From positions 8,224,984 to 8,288,983 of the forward strand of contig NC_079209.1 of NCBI RefSeq assembly GCF_026745355.1: a stretch of 64,000 nucleotides of DNA. The letters run 5' to 3'. Below, piece after piece: positions 22,755 to 35,333 of this stretch; within the stretch, counting starts at the first letter, position 1, and each line of letters begins with the position of its first letter. Position numbers and translations under genes: made by a program. The notes under the pieces are model-generated. The model ran no database searches and was not told where the DNA came from. It saw nothing but the letters and a program-made list of their open reading frames with translations. The DNA comes from Beta vulgaris subsp. vulgaris (taxonomy: Eukaryota > Streptophyta > Magnoliopsida > Caryophyllales > Amaranthaceae).

Positions 22755-23640
22755 CTTCACTTGATTATACCCCACACACAAGCTAGTTACAAGTTAGAGA
22801 TGATAAGGAGTTTTAGAGAGAGAAATAAACGAGGAAATTTTGAAATTATAGTTGAAGAACTGAACAACAACAACAACAACAAAAACTTTGGTTAAATTTG
22901 AGAAGGACGTGCTTACATGTATGACTCGTGAGAAGAAATTAAATTCTTAAAAAAAAAATTTAAAAAAAGGGTTACGTAAAATAAATAAATTGGAGAGAGA
23001 AGATTATAATTTTTGATGGGAGAAGAATCGTAGAATAGTGAAAATTTTAGAAGTGGGTCCAAAAGTGGAGAGAGAAAGAGGGAAGGTCAAAAGGAGATGG
23101 GAATTGGGTTTTTGATAGATGATTTATATTATTGAGATTTGGGACATTGGAAAGAGAAAAAGACAAATTAGAAAGAAGAAAAAAGGGGGATTAGAAAACT
23201 ACAAAAATATGTGATAAAAGAAAAAGGGGAATTGGGGGAGTGATGGAAAGTTGGAAAAGGTGGAGGACAAATTGGTTGGAGGATGCTGAAAATTGGCGCC
23301 AGGAATTTTGTTTTGTTTGTTGAATCTTAAATGTGGATGTAAAGATGTTAATAGTTGAAGGGTGATATGTGTGAGTATGTGAATGTGTTTGCACCAATTA
23401 TAGATGAATGGTTGTTTGTATTTGGTGAGAGGTGAATTATTGGTAAGTTCATTTGGGTTTTGTTAGATGTTAGGATTGGGAGGTTTAGGGTAGGTAAATA
23501 CTAATTTGGTTTAGCTACAATCATGTTAGGCCCTCTTCTTTTGAATTGAAAAAATCTAAATTAAATTGAGATGAATGGTAGAGACAAACTAAACTGAATT
23601 AAAATGAATTCAATTGAAATGAAAATAAATTCAAAAGAAC
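22755..23640 (-). promoter_or_regulatory. 5' flank of RING gene
   Basis: A purine-rich plus strand (GAGAGA and GGAGA words), so pyrimidine-rich on the gene's strand, typical of a plant 5' UTR/promoter. A (CAA)6 run lies near 22865. The minus-strand TATAAAT at 23122-23128 is the best TATA candidate. No coding sequence is seen here. Confidence 0.35.
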
Positions 23641-23654
23641 AGGAGCTCGTTGGT

Positions 23655-24231
23655 AGGAATGACAATCAAACCCAGATCCTACCCTAGTCCGATGCGATTT
23701 GAAGGAAAAAATCCGAGTCGACTATGACAAAAAAGTAATATGAATCTGACTCCGTTTGAAAAGTACAACTCCGAGTCGGATCCCCTAAAAAATTCGACAA
23801 CCTAATCCGACTTTGAGGCAATTAATCTTTTTATGACTTATATTAATGTATTGTGCATGTATAATCTGACTATGACTTTAAGACAATTGTATAATTTAAG
23901 ATTTTTCCATTGAAGAAATTATTATTAAAAATAATAGTTATGTTTGGATTATATCTACTCCATATGACTTCCATATGAATATTATAAAATACTAATAATT
24001 AGATTATTTGTATAATACAAGGTTTTTCTATTAAAAAGATGGGGCAGGAAAAAAAGTCGGATCAGATCGGAGTCGGATTAGGCTTCTAAGTCGGATTAGA
24101 GCTGGATGTTGGTATTTAAATCGGACCAGAGTCGGGTTTTCGGAGTCGGAGTCAGATTTAAAATCCGACTTTTGATAGGGTCGGAGTTGGATTATGCATA
24201 ATCCGATCCAAATCCAATTCGTTGCCATCCA
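23655..24231. mobile_element. GC-rich hAT-type MITE candidate
   Basis: Left end TAGGAATGACAATCAAACCC and right end as reverse complement TATGGATGGCAACGAATTGG resemble the TAGGGATGGCAA ends of plant hAT MITEs. The interior repeats TCGGAGTCGGA, CCGACT and GTCGGATTA. The 8-bp flanks match poorly. Confidence 0.5.
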
Positions 24232-24439
24232 TACTTGCTGAGTTGAAAAACTAAATTTTTATATGATTTTTGTAGTTAACCAAATGATCGAAGCATTACT
24301 TGGCTAACAAGCTAGTTTTGATTCAAAACCTGTTCATGATGTATGTCATACTAAACTATCAACTGAAGACTAGATATCCTTTGTTTGTCCCAGATATTAA
24401 ATTACACGAAGTGAACATATTGTCAAGACATTTGTGTTA

Positions 24440-25314
24440 GAGAAGGTATATATTGGGTCAGACGCGTCCGATCATAATATTTGATCGGACGATTTTCAGT
24501 TGGTTTGAATTTTTTTTCAGTTGGTTTCAAATTTTTTTCAGTTGGTTTCAATTTTTGTTTAGTTGCTTGGTTTCTTTTTTTTTCAGTTGGTTTCAATTTT
24601 TGTTTCACAAGAAAAAAATAACCAACTGAAAGAATAAAGTAACCAACTGAAAGGATAAACCAACCAACTGAAAGAATAGAGCAATGAACTGAAATAATAA
24701 ATCAATTAACTGAAACTGTAAAAAAACAAGTTAAACACATCAACTAAAATAAAAAAGACATCAACTGAAACATTATAAGCATTAACTAAAAACAATGGTG
24801 TCCAATTCTTCTTCACTCCCGCCATTAGAATAGTTACGCAACAACTGAAATTCTTCTTCATTTAGTTCACCCACCCAATCGACCCAACCAGATCGAAGCC
24901 CCAACCCCAAAAATCAACCCATCCACCCAGATCGAAGCCCGCCCAACCACCACGATCCACATCTCGACCCACTCGAAACCACCACTTCGACTCAATTCGA
25001 AGAAGGTGATGGAAATTCGAAGGTTTCGGTTATGGAGTTTTGAAAGTAGTGATTCGAAGGTGGTGGATAAGCGGTGGATATGGAGTTTTGATTATGGAGT
25101 TTTGAAAGTGGTGATTCGAAGGTAGTGGATAAGCTTGGTTATGGAGTTTTGGGTTCGTTTGGGTCTCGATTTGGTTCGATGTGGGTGGATTTCGGTGGTT
25201 GTGGGTGGATTTTGGTGGCTGTAGCAGGTGGTCATCATAGAGAGCCGCCGCGCCGTTCTTGCAGTTTCGTCCGACGAACATATTGGGTCAGACGGTCTGA
25301 CCCAATAGTTTCAC
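24440..25314. mobile_element. Mutator-like element, 875 bp, perfect 9-bp TSD
   Basis: Flanked by the perfect direct repeat TTTGTGTTA at 24431-24439 and 25315-25323. The ends share TATTGGGTCAGAC as inverted repeats. The left end carries a hairpin CGTCCGATCA / TGATCGGACG; the right end carries GGGTCAGAC / GTCTGACCC with a one-base loop. Next to the left end are inverted arrays of CAGTTGGTTTCAATTTTT and ACCAACTGAAAG (24496-24740). The interior 24790-25260 has TCGAAG- and GATCGAAGCCC-rich repeated sequence with no gene I recognise. It is the sister of 14867-16036 in opposite orientation. Confidence 0.85.
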
Positions 25315-25898
25315 TTTGTGTTATTACATCCAAATTTGCTTATCTCTCTCCTCGCCCTTTAATTAAGTTAGATATATCTTAAGGATGTAATTTACGCTTA
25401 TAATCTAAATTATAGGATTTCATATAGAGTTATGTTAATTGAAATTATAAGTAACGAATTTTGAACCAAAACTATAAAAGGTGTCTTTGAGTATACAATT
25501 TGTCTTATACAATGGTTTGGTTTAAGTTTTTTGAGTTGATATAATAGTGGCTCTGGAAATAGACCTTTTAGTTAGGGGTGATTTTTGTTTAAAAATAAAA
25601 AAAAGTAGGAGATTTTATATTAACTTTAGTTTAATTATACAAATTTTAATCATATATTATGGTAAAAAATATGATAAAAATATACGTTATTTGCATCATA
25701 TTTAGCATATTACTGGTCAAATATATGTTTTGACTTTTGGAGATTATAATTGATTGACTCTCTATATAATATTAATATGGAGTAGAGGCAACAAAAGAAC
25801 GTATTGGCTAATTAACCAAGGTAGTTGCGGTTGCATGAGAAGCAGCTATTACTCCAAAGTCAGCTGTTCATCTGGAGTGTAATGTGATTTTTGGTCCC

Positions 25899-25990
25899 CT
25901 TGCCATGAATATTACAGAACTTCCCTTGCCGTTTTAGTGCAGAACTTGCCATGAATATTACAGAACTTTCCTTGCCGTTTTAGTGCAGAA
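25899..25990. repeat. 46-bp tandem duplication
   Basis: Two copies of a 46-bp unit starting CTTGCCATGAATATTACAG differ at one base (CCCTTGCC versus TCCTTGCC). The rest of 25324-26160 shows no gene. Confidence 0.9.
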
Positions 25991-26164
25991 CTTGCCAAGA
26001 ATGTAAGAGACCAAGCAAATTATGTTTATGATTCGGAGTAGTAAGATAGGTAGTTGATCTTGTAAATACACACAAATGATAAAGTATTTACCAAATTCTC
26101 CTTTCAGAAAATTGAATGTAGACCTAGGTTCACCCAAGTCCCAACTAGGGGATAATGAGCCTGA

Positions 26165-26615
26165 CAACCTCGCAAGCTGTTTGGGCTCGGCTTGGTTAAA
26201 GCTCGGTTCGGTCAAAGCTCGGTTCGCGCTCGGGCTCGAGACTTAAATGAGTCGAGCCGAGCCGAGCTAGGCAAAGCTCGGCTCGTAAAGCTCGTGAACA
26301 GCGCAATTATTATTTCATACTAAAAAAAACATTTTATGGTAAAAAAATATTTTATATTAAAAAATATTCCATATTAAAAAATTGTTTATATATTAAAAAA
26401 TTATTTATAGATATTGAAAAATAAATTTTCCAAAACGTGCTCGAGCCCATGATCGAGAGCCGAGCCTAAACGAGCTCACAAGTCGAGTTCGAGCCGCAAA
26501 TTCTAATCACGAGCTCACGAGCCGAATCAAGCCGATCCCATGAAAAGTTAAACGAGCTCGAGCTGAGTCCAGTGCTATTCGGGCTCGACTTGCTCGATAA
26601 GTAACCCTAGTCCCA
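26165..26615. repeat. GCTCGAGC-rich MITE-like repeat
   Basis: Two GC-rich flanks (26180-26310 and 26435-26615), packed with GGCTCG, CTCGAG and GAGCCGAGC words in opposite orientations, surround an AT-rich core of (ATATTAAAAAAT)n. The structure is an imperfect palindrome without coding capacity. Confidence 0.5.
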
Positions 26616-26725
26616 ACCCAATCACAAGTCTCTAGGTCTTGAACTACATAATTCAGCTCAAACTTTATTTTTTTTGAGAAAAAGCAAAATTTCACAAAAC
26701 TTGAACTGCAATTTTTTTTTTTTTT

Positions 26726-27560
26726 CGAATTTTTCAACATATATCCTTGACAAATTTTTTTATTCACCATATATCATCACTTTCCAAAATTCACCATATA
26801 CTCCTTAATTTTTTCAAAATTCACCATAAATCCTTAATAGCTAATGGCCTTCAGCAATTTTTAGTCATTAATTCGTGATTCCGTTACCAAACCTAAATAA
26901 CCCCTATTTGAGTAGTTAATGTTAACTGTGCCGGCCCGGGACGACACGACTTGGGTCCGGCCCGGCCCGTTGTCCGCTACGTGGGCCGCGGGCCTGTCAC
27001 GGTCAAGAAATTTTATTTCCGGCCTGCACCGGCACGAGCCTGCGTTAGCCTAAAACTGTCAAAAATACAAAAAAAAAACATAAAATATGGGCCAGGCCCG
27101 CAGGAAGCACGAGCCCGGCCCACGGGTCCGTGGGCATAGGATGGACAGCGGACAAATTTTTAAAATTTCAAGCCCGATGACCTGCCATTCATGGGCCTGG
27201 GCGGCTGGGCCCGTCCTACCATTTACCCAAGCCCGCGGGCCGAGCCCATGAACAGGCCCGACCCGACCCATGCCCAAATCTAATTAAAACACCACAAAAT
27301 GGCCCCTTTAATCACTCTTCCTTGTTTTTCGATCTTATGTGTTGTTTCAATGCTAATCTGTTAGGGTAAATGAGTGAAATAAGGATTAATTGAGGTTCAG
27401 TAATAAAATCAAGGGATAATGATCAAAAAAAGTTGATAATTATTAATCATTAAGGGCAAATGGTTAATTATCAAGAAATTCAGGGTATATGGTGAATTTT
27501 GAAAACATGAAGGATATATGGTGAATAAAAAATTTGTCGGGGTATATAATGAAAATCCCG
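26726..27560. mobile_element. Mutator-like long-TIR element, ~835 bp
   Basis: The left TIR contains CACCATATATCATCACTTTC and AAAATTCACCATA; the right end as reverse complement contains CACCATATATCCTTCATGTT and AAAATTCACCATA. The flanks are T-rich (7 of 9 match). A GC-rich insert (26925-27290) of GGCCCGGG, CGGCCC and AGCCCG words lies within. It is a diverged member of the group with repeated AAAATTCACCA motifs in its TIRs. Confidence 0.55.
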
Positions 27561-27734
27561 TTATTCTTTTTTGTGTCCACCCTCTTTATATTTTCTCTAT
27601 CTTCAATCTTGCTACTCTTAACTCTATTTTTCCTACAACAACCTACTAGCCACCAGTTTTACGTGGTTTAGGTTCTATTTTGCTAGGTGATTGAAGAGTT
27701 TGGGGACAAAATTTTACTAGAGCTGATTAAAGTG

Positions 27735-27930
27735 AGTCTGGCCCGCGAGCCCGACCCGAAAAATGTCGGGCTTAGGCATATTTTTTAGGCCCGAATTTCA
27801 GGCTCCGCCCTATTTTTAATTTGGGACAGGTTTTAGATTATTTATAAATGAGTTTTTAGTTCAAAATTTACCTGACCCACTCTTGGCGCGAAAAGCCCGT
27901 TGTTGAAATTCGTATACCTAAAAAGCGCTC
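27735..27930. repeat. GC-rich repeat fragment
   Basis: GGCCCGCGAGCCCGACCCG, CGGGCTTAGGC and GAAAAGCCCG words similar to other GC-rich MITE-like islands here. The ends are not defined. 27561-27734 has no recognisable feature. Confidence 0.35.
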
Positions 27931-28014
27931 GTTGCTCCTCTATCGAATCTATAAACCCTTTTACCTTATTTCTCTCTCCTCCCTTAGCCGGAAAACGGTC
28001 GCATTCACCACTAG

Positions 28015-28235
28015 AGGAGATGAGAGAGATGAGAGATAAAGGTGAGAAAATGTGAAATGAAGGTGAGAAAACGAGAGATGAGAGAGATGAGAAAGAGATG
28101 TGAAAGAGACATGAGAAATGAAGGTGAGAAAACGAGAGATAAGGGAGATGAGAGAGATGAGAAAGAGATGCGAAAGAGACGTGAGAAATGAAGGTGAGAA
28201 AACGAGAGAAGAGAGAGATGAAAGGGAAAGGTTTT
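28015..28235. repeat. GA-rich minisatellite, ~65-bp unit
   Basis: Repeats built from GAGATGAGAGA, AAGGTGAGAAAACGAGAGA and GAAAGAGATG; the longest repeat unit is about 65 bp (28070-28215, two copies). The opposite-strand Ser/Leu-rich frame is an artefact of the repeat. Confidence 0.8.
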
Positions 28236-28369
28236 GAAGTGTGAGTAAGAGAGATGAAGGTGGGGTGAGTTTTGAAATGTGAGAAAACGGTTGAATAAGG
28301 TTGGAAAAATAAACCCTAAAGTGCACCTTTAATATGAGAATAAATCCATGATTTTCGGCATGTCTCTTG

Positions 28370-28698
28370 GTCCATGCGACGCAAATCATGGCCAAAAATT
28401 AATTTTAATACCCATATGCGTCGCACACTCGGGATAATCCGACGCACATTGTCGGAACCAAAATCTTAGGCTTATTTAATACCCGTGTGCATCGCACACT
28501 TGAGCACGTCTGACCCACATTGTTGGATCATTTGCGTCGCGTACTCTAGATGGTCCGACGCAAATGACCTTTTTGTAGTTATTTGCGTCAGATCTTTGTT
28601 AACATCTGATGCAAATCATCTGTTTACCAACATTTGCGTCAGTATTTCTTTTGTCCGACGCAAATAGGGAGACGCAAATTATCATTTTTCTACTAGTG
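28370..28698 (-). mobile_element. CACTA (En/Spm-like) element end
   Basis: Read on the minus strand from 28698 it starts CACTAGTAGAAAAATGATAA, a typical CACTA terminus, followed by about nine subterminal copies of TTTGCGTCGG or GTGCGTCGC in both orientations. The opposite terminus is not seen with confidence (a weak CACTAGAGGAGA at 28009), so this is an end fragment or a decayed non-autonomous copy. Confidence 0.7.
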
Positions 28699-29289
28699 AA
28701 AGAACAATTGACTTCTACTACGATGAATATTTGGACAAACATGGTGAAGATTCTGCAAGTTGTGAGTTTTTGGGTATTCTTATATGAGCAAAACGATATT
28801 TGCACATTTCTTCATTGCATATTTAGTTGAAAGTAATTACTTAGGTTCTGTTTTTTTGGACTGAATTAATAAAAATTCAGTTCAGTTCAGTTCATTTAGT
28901 TTTGTCTCACAATTATCATTGATTTCAGTTCATTTCAATTCAGCTCATTCAATTCAATACAAATATACAAGAAGAACGAACATAAATGTTCATTTACAGT
29001 GATAGAGATAAAACGTTCCATTCCATGATGCGCATGTTCCATTATGTGATTGGATCATTGTGTGGTTCCCCGCATATCCCAGTTAATCGCCACTGTTTGG
29101 GATATATGTGCATGCGAGATGCAACTAAGTTTCGACAAACTCCAGCAGATCTAGAATATGTTCACACACGAGTCCTATAATGATGGAGCAACATACATTA
29201 TTCTGCTTCGATCGAACAAGAGCCATCCAGGTTTGGACCACCTACGACCCCTCTACCCTAGGATTTCTCAAGGTGAATATTGCCCAAGC

Positions 29290-29725
29290 TCACCTAGGCA
29301 TACCTGACATTCACATACTTATAACTTATTGATGGGTCTGGACTCCATCGACACAATTGGGTTGTATCGTCTAGGTGGCGCAGGAGCCTGTCATCTCTTG
29401 CAAATATAGGCAAGGGCACGCCATGCAAGCAGCTTCCCCAACCTCGATGGAAGCTCTTGCCTGTTTTCATGCGCTTAAATGGGATAGGCATATGGGTTAC
29501 CACAACATTTCCATCTCCATGGACTTAGAGCTCCTATCTCGCTACCTCTTTACCACCTCCAACCGCGACATCTCAATGACATGGCTCATCTCGGTTATTT
29601 ACGCTCTTGCTCATAGCACCCTAGGCTGCCGAAGTTACAAAGGTCTCGCGTACTTATGTTCAAGAACTCACGACCTAGAAAAATCATGTCGGCCACACCA
29701 CTACACCAGCTATCCCATGCATTAG
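29290..29725 (+). pseudogene. RNase H-like fragment of a LINE-type element
   Basis: Plus frame 29375-29725 reads SPTSMEALACFHALKWDRH, then NISISMDLELLSRYLF and SVIYALAHST. It fits the acidic-residue layout of plant RVT_3-type RNase H domains (E in the MEAL helix, D in the SISMDL strand). There is no reverse transcriptase nearby and no start. The upstream frame 28986-29180 may be an eroded part of the same element. It abuts the fold-back element at 29731. Confidence 0.5.
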
Positions 29726-29730
29726 TTTTT

Positions 29731-31734
29731 CAGCGCGTCTTGCGTGTGACCGGTCACACGCAAAATTACAGGTGTGGCCGTGCGCGCGACACACTATTAG
29801 CCCGTCAGCTCATTTTCAAATGGTCATATCTCACTCGTTTCTCATCGGAATCAAGCTTTTGGCCAAGCATTATTGGAAAGCTATCGAGCCAAATTTTCAT
29901 CTCCAACTTGAATCTTCCATAACTATTAATTTTTCTGTGAGATATGACCTTTTGAAGTTGACCCTTATGCACAAACACTTATAAACAAATGGAGTTACTC
30001 TTATGAACAGATGGAGTTACTCTTATGACCAAATGGAGTTACTTGTATGAGTATGTGGTTACTTTTAACAATAAAAGGATGTCACTCTTATGAAGAAATA
30101 TGGTTACTCTCATAAGCAAACGCAATTACTTTTGTGAACCTTTGGGGGCTACTCATATGATTAAATGAGGTTGCTCGTATGATTTAAGAAGTTACTTGTA
30201 TAAATAAAAGAGGTTACTAGTATGAATTAATTGGGTTACTCATAAGATTAAATGAGGTTACTCATAGATTAAATGACATTACTAGTAAGAATTAATTGGG
30301 CTACTCATAATAAAATGGGATTACTTTTGTAAATATTTGGGGTTACTTGATCAAATAAGGTCATCATATGATTAAATAAGATTAATATTGTGAACTAATG
30401 AGATTCCTCGTATGAAAAACGAAGTCACTTTTGTGAAACAAATGAGGTTACTTAATTGAATAAATGAGGTTACTAATCAGTTTACTTTTGTGAATGAATG
30501 AGGTTACTCGTTTGAATTGTTGTTACTTTTATGAACATTTGGAGTTACTCGTATGATTAAATGAAATTACTCGCATGATTTATTAAAGTTACTTGTATAA
30601 ATAAATGAGGTTACTAGTATGAATTAATTGGGTTACTCATAAGGTTAAATGAGGTTACTAATAGATTAAATAACATTACTAGTATGAATTGATTGGGTTA
30701 CTCATATGATAAAAATGGGGTTACTCATAGAATAAAGTGGGGTTACTTTTGTGAACAATTGGGTTACTTGATTAAATAGGATTATCATATGATTAAATAA
30801 GGTTAATATTGTGAACTAATGAGGTTACTCGTATGAAAATACGAAGTTACTTTTGTGAACAAATGAGGTTACTCATTTGAATAAATGATGTTACTAATTA
30901 GTTTACTTTTATGAATGAATGAGGTTACTCGTTTGAATAAATGCGGTTACTTTTGTTAACCTTTGGGGTTACTCATATGATTAAATGAGGTTACTCGTAT
31001 GATTTATTGAAGTTACTTGTATAAATGAATGATGTTACTAGTATGAATTGATTGGGTACTCATAAGATAAAAACGGGGTTACTCATAAAATAAAATGGGG
31101 TTACTCATCCATCTTCCTCACAATTGTTCACAAAAGTAACCCTATTTCATTATCTGAGTAACCCCATTTTTATCATATGAGTAACCCAATTAATTCATAC
31201 TAGTAATGTCATTTAATCTATGAGTAACCTCATTTAATCTTATGAGTAACCCAATTAAATCATACTAGTAACCTCATTTATTTATACAAGTAACTTCAAT
31301 AAATCATACGAGTAATTACAAAGGTTCACAAAAGTAACCGCATTTGCTTATAAGAGTAAACACATCTCTTTAATTTATAGGAGTGATACCCTTTTATTAT
31401 TAAAAGTAATCACATACTCATACAAGTAACTCCATTTGGTCATAAGAGTAACTCCATCTGTTCATAAGAGTAACTCCATTTGTTTATAAGTGTTTGTGCA
31501 TAAGAGTCAACTTCAAAAGGTTATATCTCACTTAACAGTTAATATTTTAGGAAGATTCAAGTTGGATATGAAAATTTGGCTCAATGTCTTTCTAACACCT
31601 GGTCAAAAGCTTGATTCCAGTGAGAAACGAGTGAGATATGACCATTTGAAAATGAACTGATGGACTGACAGCGTGTTGCGCGCGCGGCCATACCTGTAAC
31701 TTCCCGTGTGGCCGGCCGCATATAAGAATTTGTG
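29731..31734. mobile_element. Fold-back Mutator-like element, 2,004 bp
   Basis: Flanked by a perfect 9-bp direct repeat TTAGTTTTT (29722-29730 and 31735-31743). The two arms are inverted repeats: CGCACACACC-type ends, AATTACAGGTGTGGCCG on the left against AGTTACAGGTATGGCCG as reverse complement on the right, then CATTTTCAAATGGTCATATC in both. Each arm continues into a minisatellite of GAGGTTACT(C/T)-ATATGATTAAAT units; the left array runs 29985-31115 and the inverted array 31120-31490. No transposase or other frame is present. Confidence 0.85.
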
Positions 31735-31869
31735 TTAGTTTTTAGTTAATATTTATTTTCAGCATAATTTTCTAATGTAAAAAAAGAAAAAGAGATGATA
31801 TATTACTTGATCCTATCACGTCCAAAACTCCAAATAAGGAATAAGATACTTTTAGAAGATTAGTATATA

Positions 31870-32125
31870 CTCCCTCCGTTTCATTTTAATCTACACACTT
31901 ACACTTTTCACGCATGTCAATGCAAAATTTTGAGGATATATATCTTTAGTTTTGTATTTGTAAAAATCATAAAAATTACATATTAAAATACATGTTATGA
32001 TGAATCTAACAAGATCCCACATGAATGTATTTTCATCCGCATATAAATCACAAATGATGGTCAAAGTGAAATTTATGAATAATGTAAAATATCAAAGTGT
32101 GACAATTAAAATGAAACAGAGGGAG
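31870..32125. mobile_element. Stowaway MITE, 256 bp
   Basis: Ends CTCCCTCCGTTTCATTTTAA and, inverted, CTCCCTCTGTTTCATTTTAA, with TA on each side (31868-31869, 32126-32127). Confidence 0.85.
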
Positions 32126-32710
32126 TATATGATTCATCTAAAAATCAACTCTCGACGAGGAATAGCTTTAACATTATCTTTTGTAAAAAGACTAGCTTTG
32201 AATCATGTGCGTTGCACGGGTGTTGCTTATTTTACTTTTTGCAAATTTTGTTTTACATGGTTGATTTTCTGCTGTTGTGAAATGAGATTTTTCAACACCA
32301 TTGTATTTATATATACATTCTTCGATCTTTTTCTATTGCAACAATTAGTTGAAAATCTATATAATATTCTAAGGTTGTTTTTAAAAATCAGACTCTACTT
32401 TTTCATCATCCAAAGTCTAATATATATGTAACTTTATCGATATATAAATTTTAGTTTTTGTTGTAGCAACAAAGTTTCCTTAACAAATTTCGTTGCTATA
32501 CTCAATTGTTTCGGTTCGTTAAGTAAGAGTGAGGTTTTGAAAAATAATATATTTGATCCTGTAAATCGGACCTATATATGATCAAAGGTTATAATCACAC
32601 ATATATATAGTTTACTATACTTATAGTAATAATTATATTTATTAAAAGACTAAATAATGTGTGTTACAATTCATCTAGATAAATATATTTTCTTGAGTTG
32701 TAAAACTATA

Positions 32711-33800
32711 TATTGTGAATGGATCTTATTTTGAAGCATATTACAAACACTCCCCAATGGTAAAAAAAGTTATAATGTTTTGCATTAGATAGAAAAAGTT
32801 ATATTTAATTATATAATATATTAGTTTAGGTTATTTGTTCATAACGAAACACTAATTTCTCTATATCCTAAACTCCTTCTATGTATTTAACTATATGTAG
32901 AACTATACTTTTTAAAAATATTTAAAATAAAAATTAATGACGTGACAATCCTACGTAGCACCTTTTATTTTATAAGTTGTAGAACTATATTGTAAATGGA
33001 TCTTATTTCGAAGCATATTTCAGGCACAATTCAATGGTACAAAAATTATATTATCTCGAATTACGTAGCAAAATTTATATACAATTTACATAATATAATA
33101 ATTTAGGTTGTTCATTCAAAATCAAACACTAATTTGCCCTTATCTACAACTCATTATATGTATTTAAATCTACGTAGAACTCTATTTTTAAAACGCTAAA
33201 AATAAAAATGCATGACATGACAATCCGACATGGCGCTCTCCATTTCATAAGTATCGAACTATATTGTAAATAGATCTTATTTCAAAGCATATTTCGAGTG
33301 CTCTCCAACGGTATAAAAATCATAATATTCTGAATTATGTAGTAAAAGTTATAGACAATTTACCTAATTTGATAAATTAGGTTGTTGATTCAAAACAAAA
33401 CTCTAATTTTCACTTATCTAAAATTCCATATATGTATTTTAATCCATATAGAACTATATTTTTTTAAAAAGCTAAAAATAAAAATGCATGACATGACAAT
33501 CCAATGTGGCGCTCTCCATTTCATAAGTTATCGAATTATATTGTAAATGGATCTTATTTCGAAACATATTTCAAGTGCTCTCCAACAGTATAAAAATCAT
33601 ATTTTCTGAATTACGTAGCAAAAGTTATAGACAATTTACCTAATTTGATAAATTAGGTTGTTGATTCAAAACAAAAATCTAATTTTTGCTTATTTAAAAT
33701 TCCATATATGTATTTAAATCTATGTAGAACTCTATCTTTGTAAAAAGTAAAAATATAAACTGATAACGTGACAATCCTACGTGGCGCGCTATATGAGCTC
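32711..33800. repeat. Four tandem copies of a ~276-bp unit
   Basis: The anchor TATTGTAAATGGATCTTATT recurs at 32711, 32988, 33262 and 33539 (spacing 277, 274, 277). Each unit ends in ATGACATGACAATCC-ACATGGCGC-type sequence. Upstream, at about 32192, ACTAGCTTTGAATCATGTGC followed by GTTGCACGGGTGTTG looks like an inverted Helitron 3' end (hairpin plus CTAG), so the array may be cargo of a Helitron whose other end I could not place. Confidence 0.8.
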
Positions 33801-33949
33801 GAAATCTTGAGGAACTCTCCATGCTCCCGAAGTAAAAATATATATATGTTATTTCTTCATTTTTCCAAGTTTTAGCATTTTTAAAATGTGAAATTTGATA
33901 ATAGGTAAGAAGAGAATTAAAATTTCCCTCCAAATACCCCTAATTTTAC

Positions 33950-35330
33950 TCTATATGGAGGGCCATATAAGTTATTAGTGCAGATGGAAGAAATTGAACA
34001 TTAAAATTCGGCTAAATCTGTAAAATACAAGAGTTATTCAGGTGAGTTAGCTGACATGTAAAACGGAAAAAAACAAAAACAAAAAACCCTCATAATATGA
34101 GAGCACGTTTATGAGTAAAACTACCAAATCTTATTAAGAAGAATAGAACAAAGTCACTTCAATAGTTTCAAATGTTTTCATTGAGGAAAATTTGATACTA
34201 TCAATCTCAATTATAGAAGGTTCAGTTTCAAAAGTCTCAACTTTATTTATTTCAGAGCGGTCCCAATTTCGAGGATTTAACAGTCCTTCAACTTAAGTAA
34301 CCTGTTAAACATTGATGAATAATGACACATAAAACTCTTCAATAGACTTCAATTAATTTAAAACATGGTTATCCATTATCGAAGGATTGTCATATGTCTC
34401 AATGAACTTATTTAGCAATTTAATTAGGTTGAAGGATTTTTTGGGAAGGGCTCCCCAAAACTGTGACCTTTTAAAGTAAATCCTCCATAGTTAAGACTAC
34501 TAGTATTAATTATTTTTTTCCTTTATCATTTTTTCTTAATATGTAAATTTTGTAGAATTTTGTGGCAAATATATGTATACAATTGCCACAACATTATTTG
34601 CTCGCAAAATTGAGAAACATCATTTGTTGTATTCAACTTATCACACTCAATTATGAAAAAACCTTTTTACATTATAAGAGGTGGAAAGTCTTTGTCTCAC
34701 CCTTTCTGCGAGATGCCTTGTGTTCTTTCAATACTTTAATTAATTAAGTTATCCGTATTATTAAGAATAAAATTTAAGTCCTCTATGGTAATCATTGAAT
34801 TTTATTTGAAAAGCTAGCTATCCCAAGGTTAAGCATTATTTAGATTCAAATTTAATTAGTGGGGTTCACGCTATTGTCAAACTACGTACTTAGTTCTGCC
34901 TAGGGAATTAAATATTTATCTAACTAAAAGTACGTAATGCATAGTAGTACAATATTACTAGTATTTTGTTCTTATTCATTGATACAATAACACTAACCAT
35001 ATATATTTTTGAGGAATAAATAATCAAGGTTATCTAGTTGGTTGTAGTCTTGTAGGTCTTTCTTTAATCCGTGACAGTTTTCGATCTTTGCTTTTTGTAA
35101 AGTGAAATTTTCGAATTTCCCCTCATTTACAAAAGATATTCATCTTACCTAAAAAATAAAATGTTCTAAGAAATACAACTATTAAAACAAAACTATTAGT
35201 TAATAAAATAAATAATACAATCTATGGATTTGAATTGATATCCTCATTAATTCCTCCTAAATTACATTGATTTCTTGTAAAGATTTCATTTTTATTGGAA
35301 TTTCGTTAATCATCATGAACGAGGATCCCG
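33950..35330. other. AT-rich intergenic sequence, no feature seen
   Basis: No gene, RNA or complete transposon recognised. Short frames here have no family resemblance. Confidence 0.5.
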
Positions 35331-35333
35331 CTA

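Noticed and set aside
22755..22781. Upstream ATG of the RING gene as the start
   Set aside because: It adds nine residues (MCVGYNQVK) with no family support; the downstream MSTAV start is more natural, though both are in frame.
27961..28395. 144-residue minus frame with repeated SHLSHLSFSHL
   Set aside because: Product of the GA-rich minisatellite; no domain and no splice or promoter context.
28370..28690. Evenly repeated GCGTCGGA words that could suggest a CRISPR-like array
   Set aside because: Spacing and orientation vary, the genome is a plant, and a CACTA terminus at 28698 explains them as subterminal repeats.
31997..32431. 144-residue plus frame in AT-rich DNA
   Set aside because: It starts inside a Stowaway MITE, crosses its end, and has no recognisable domain.
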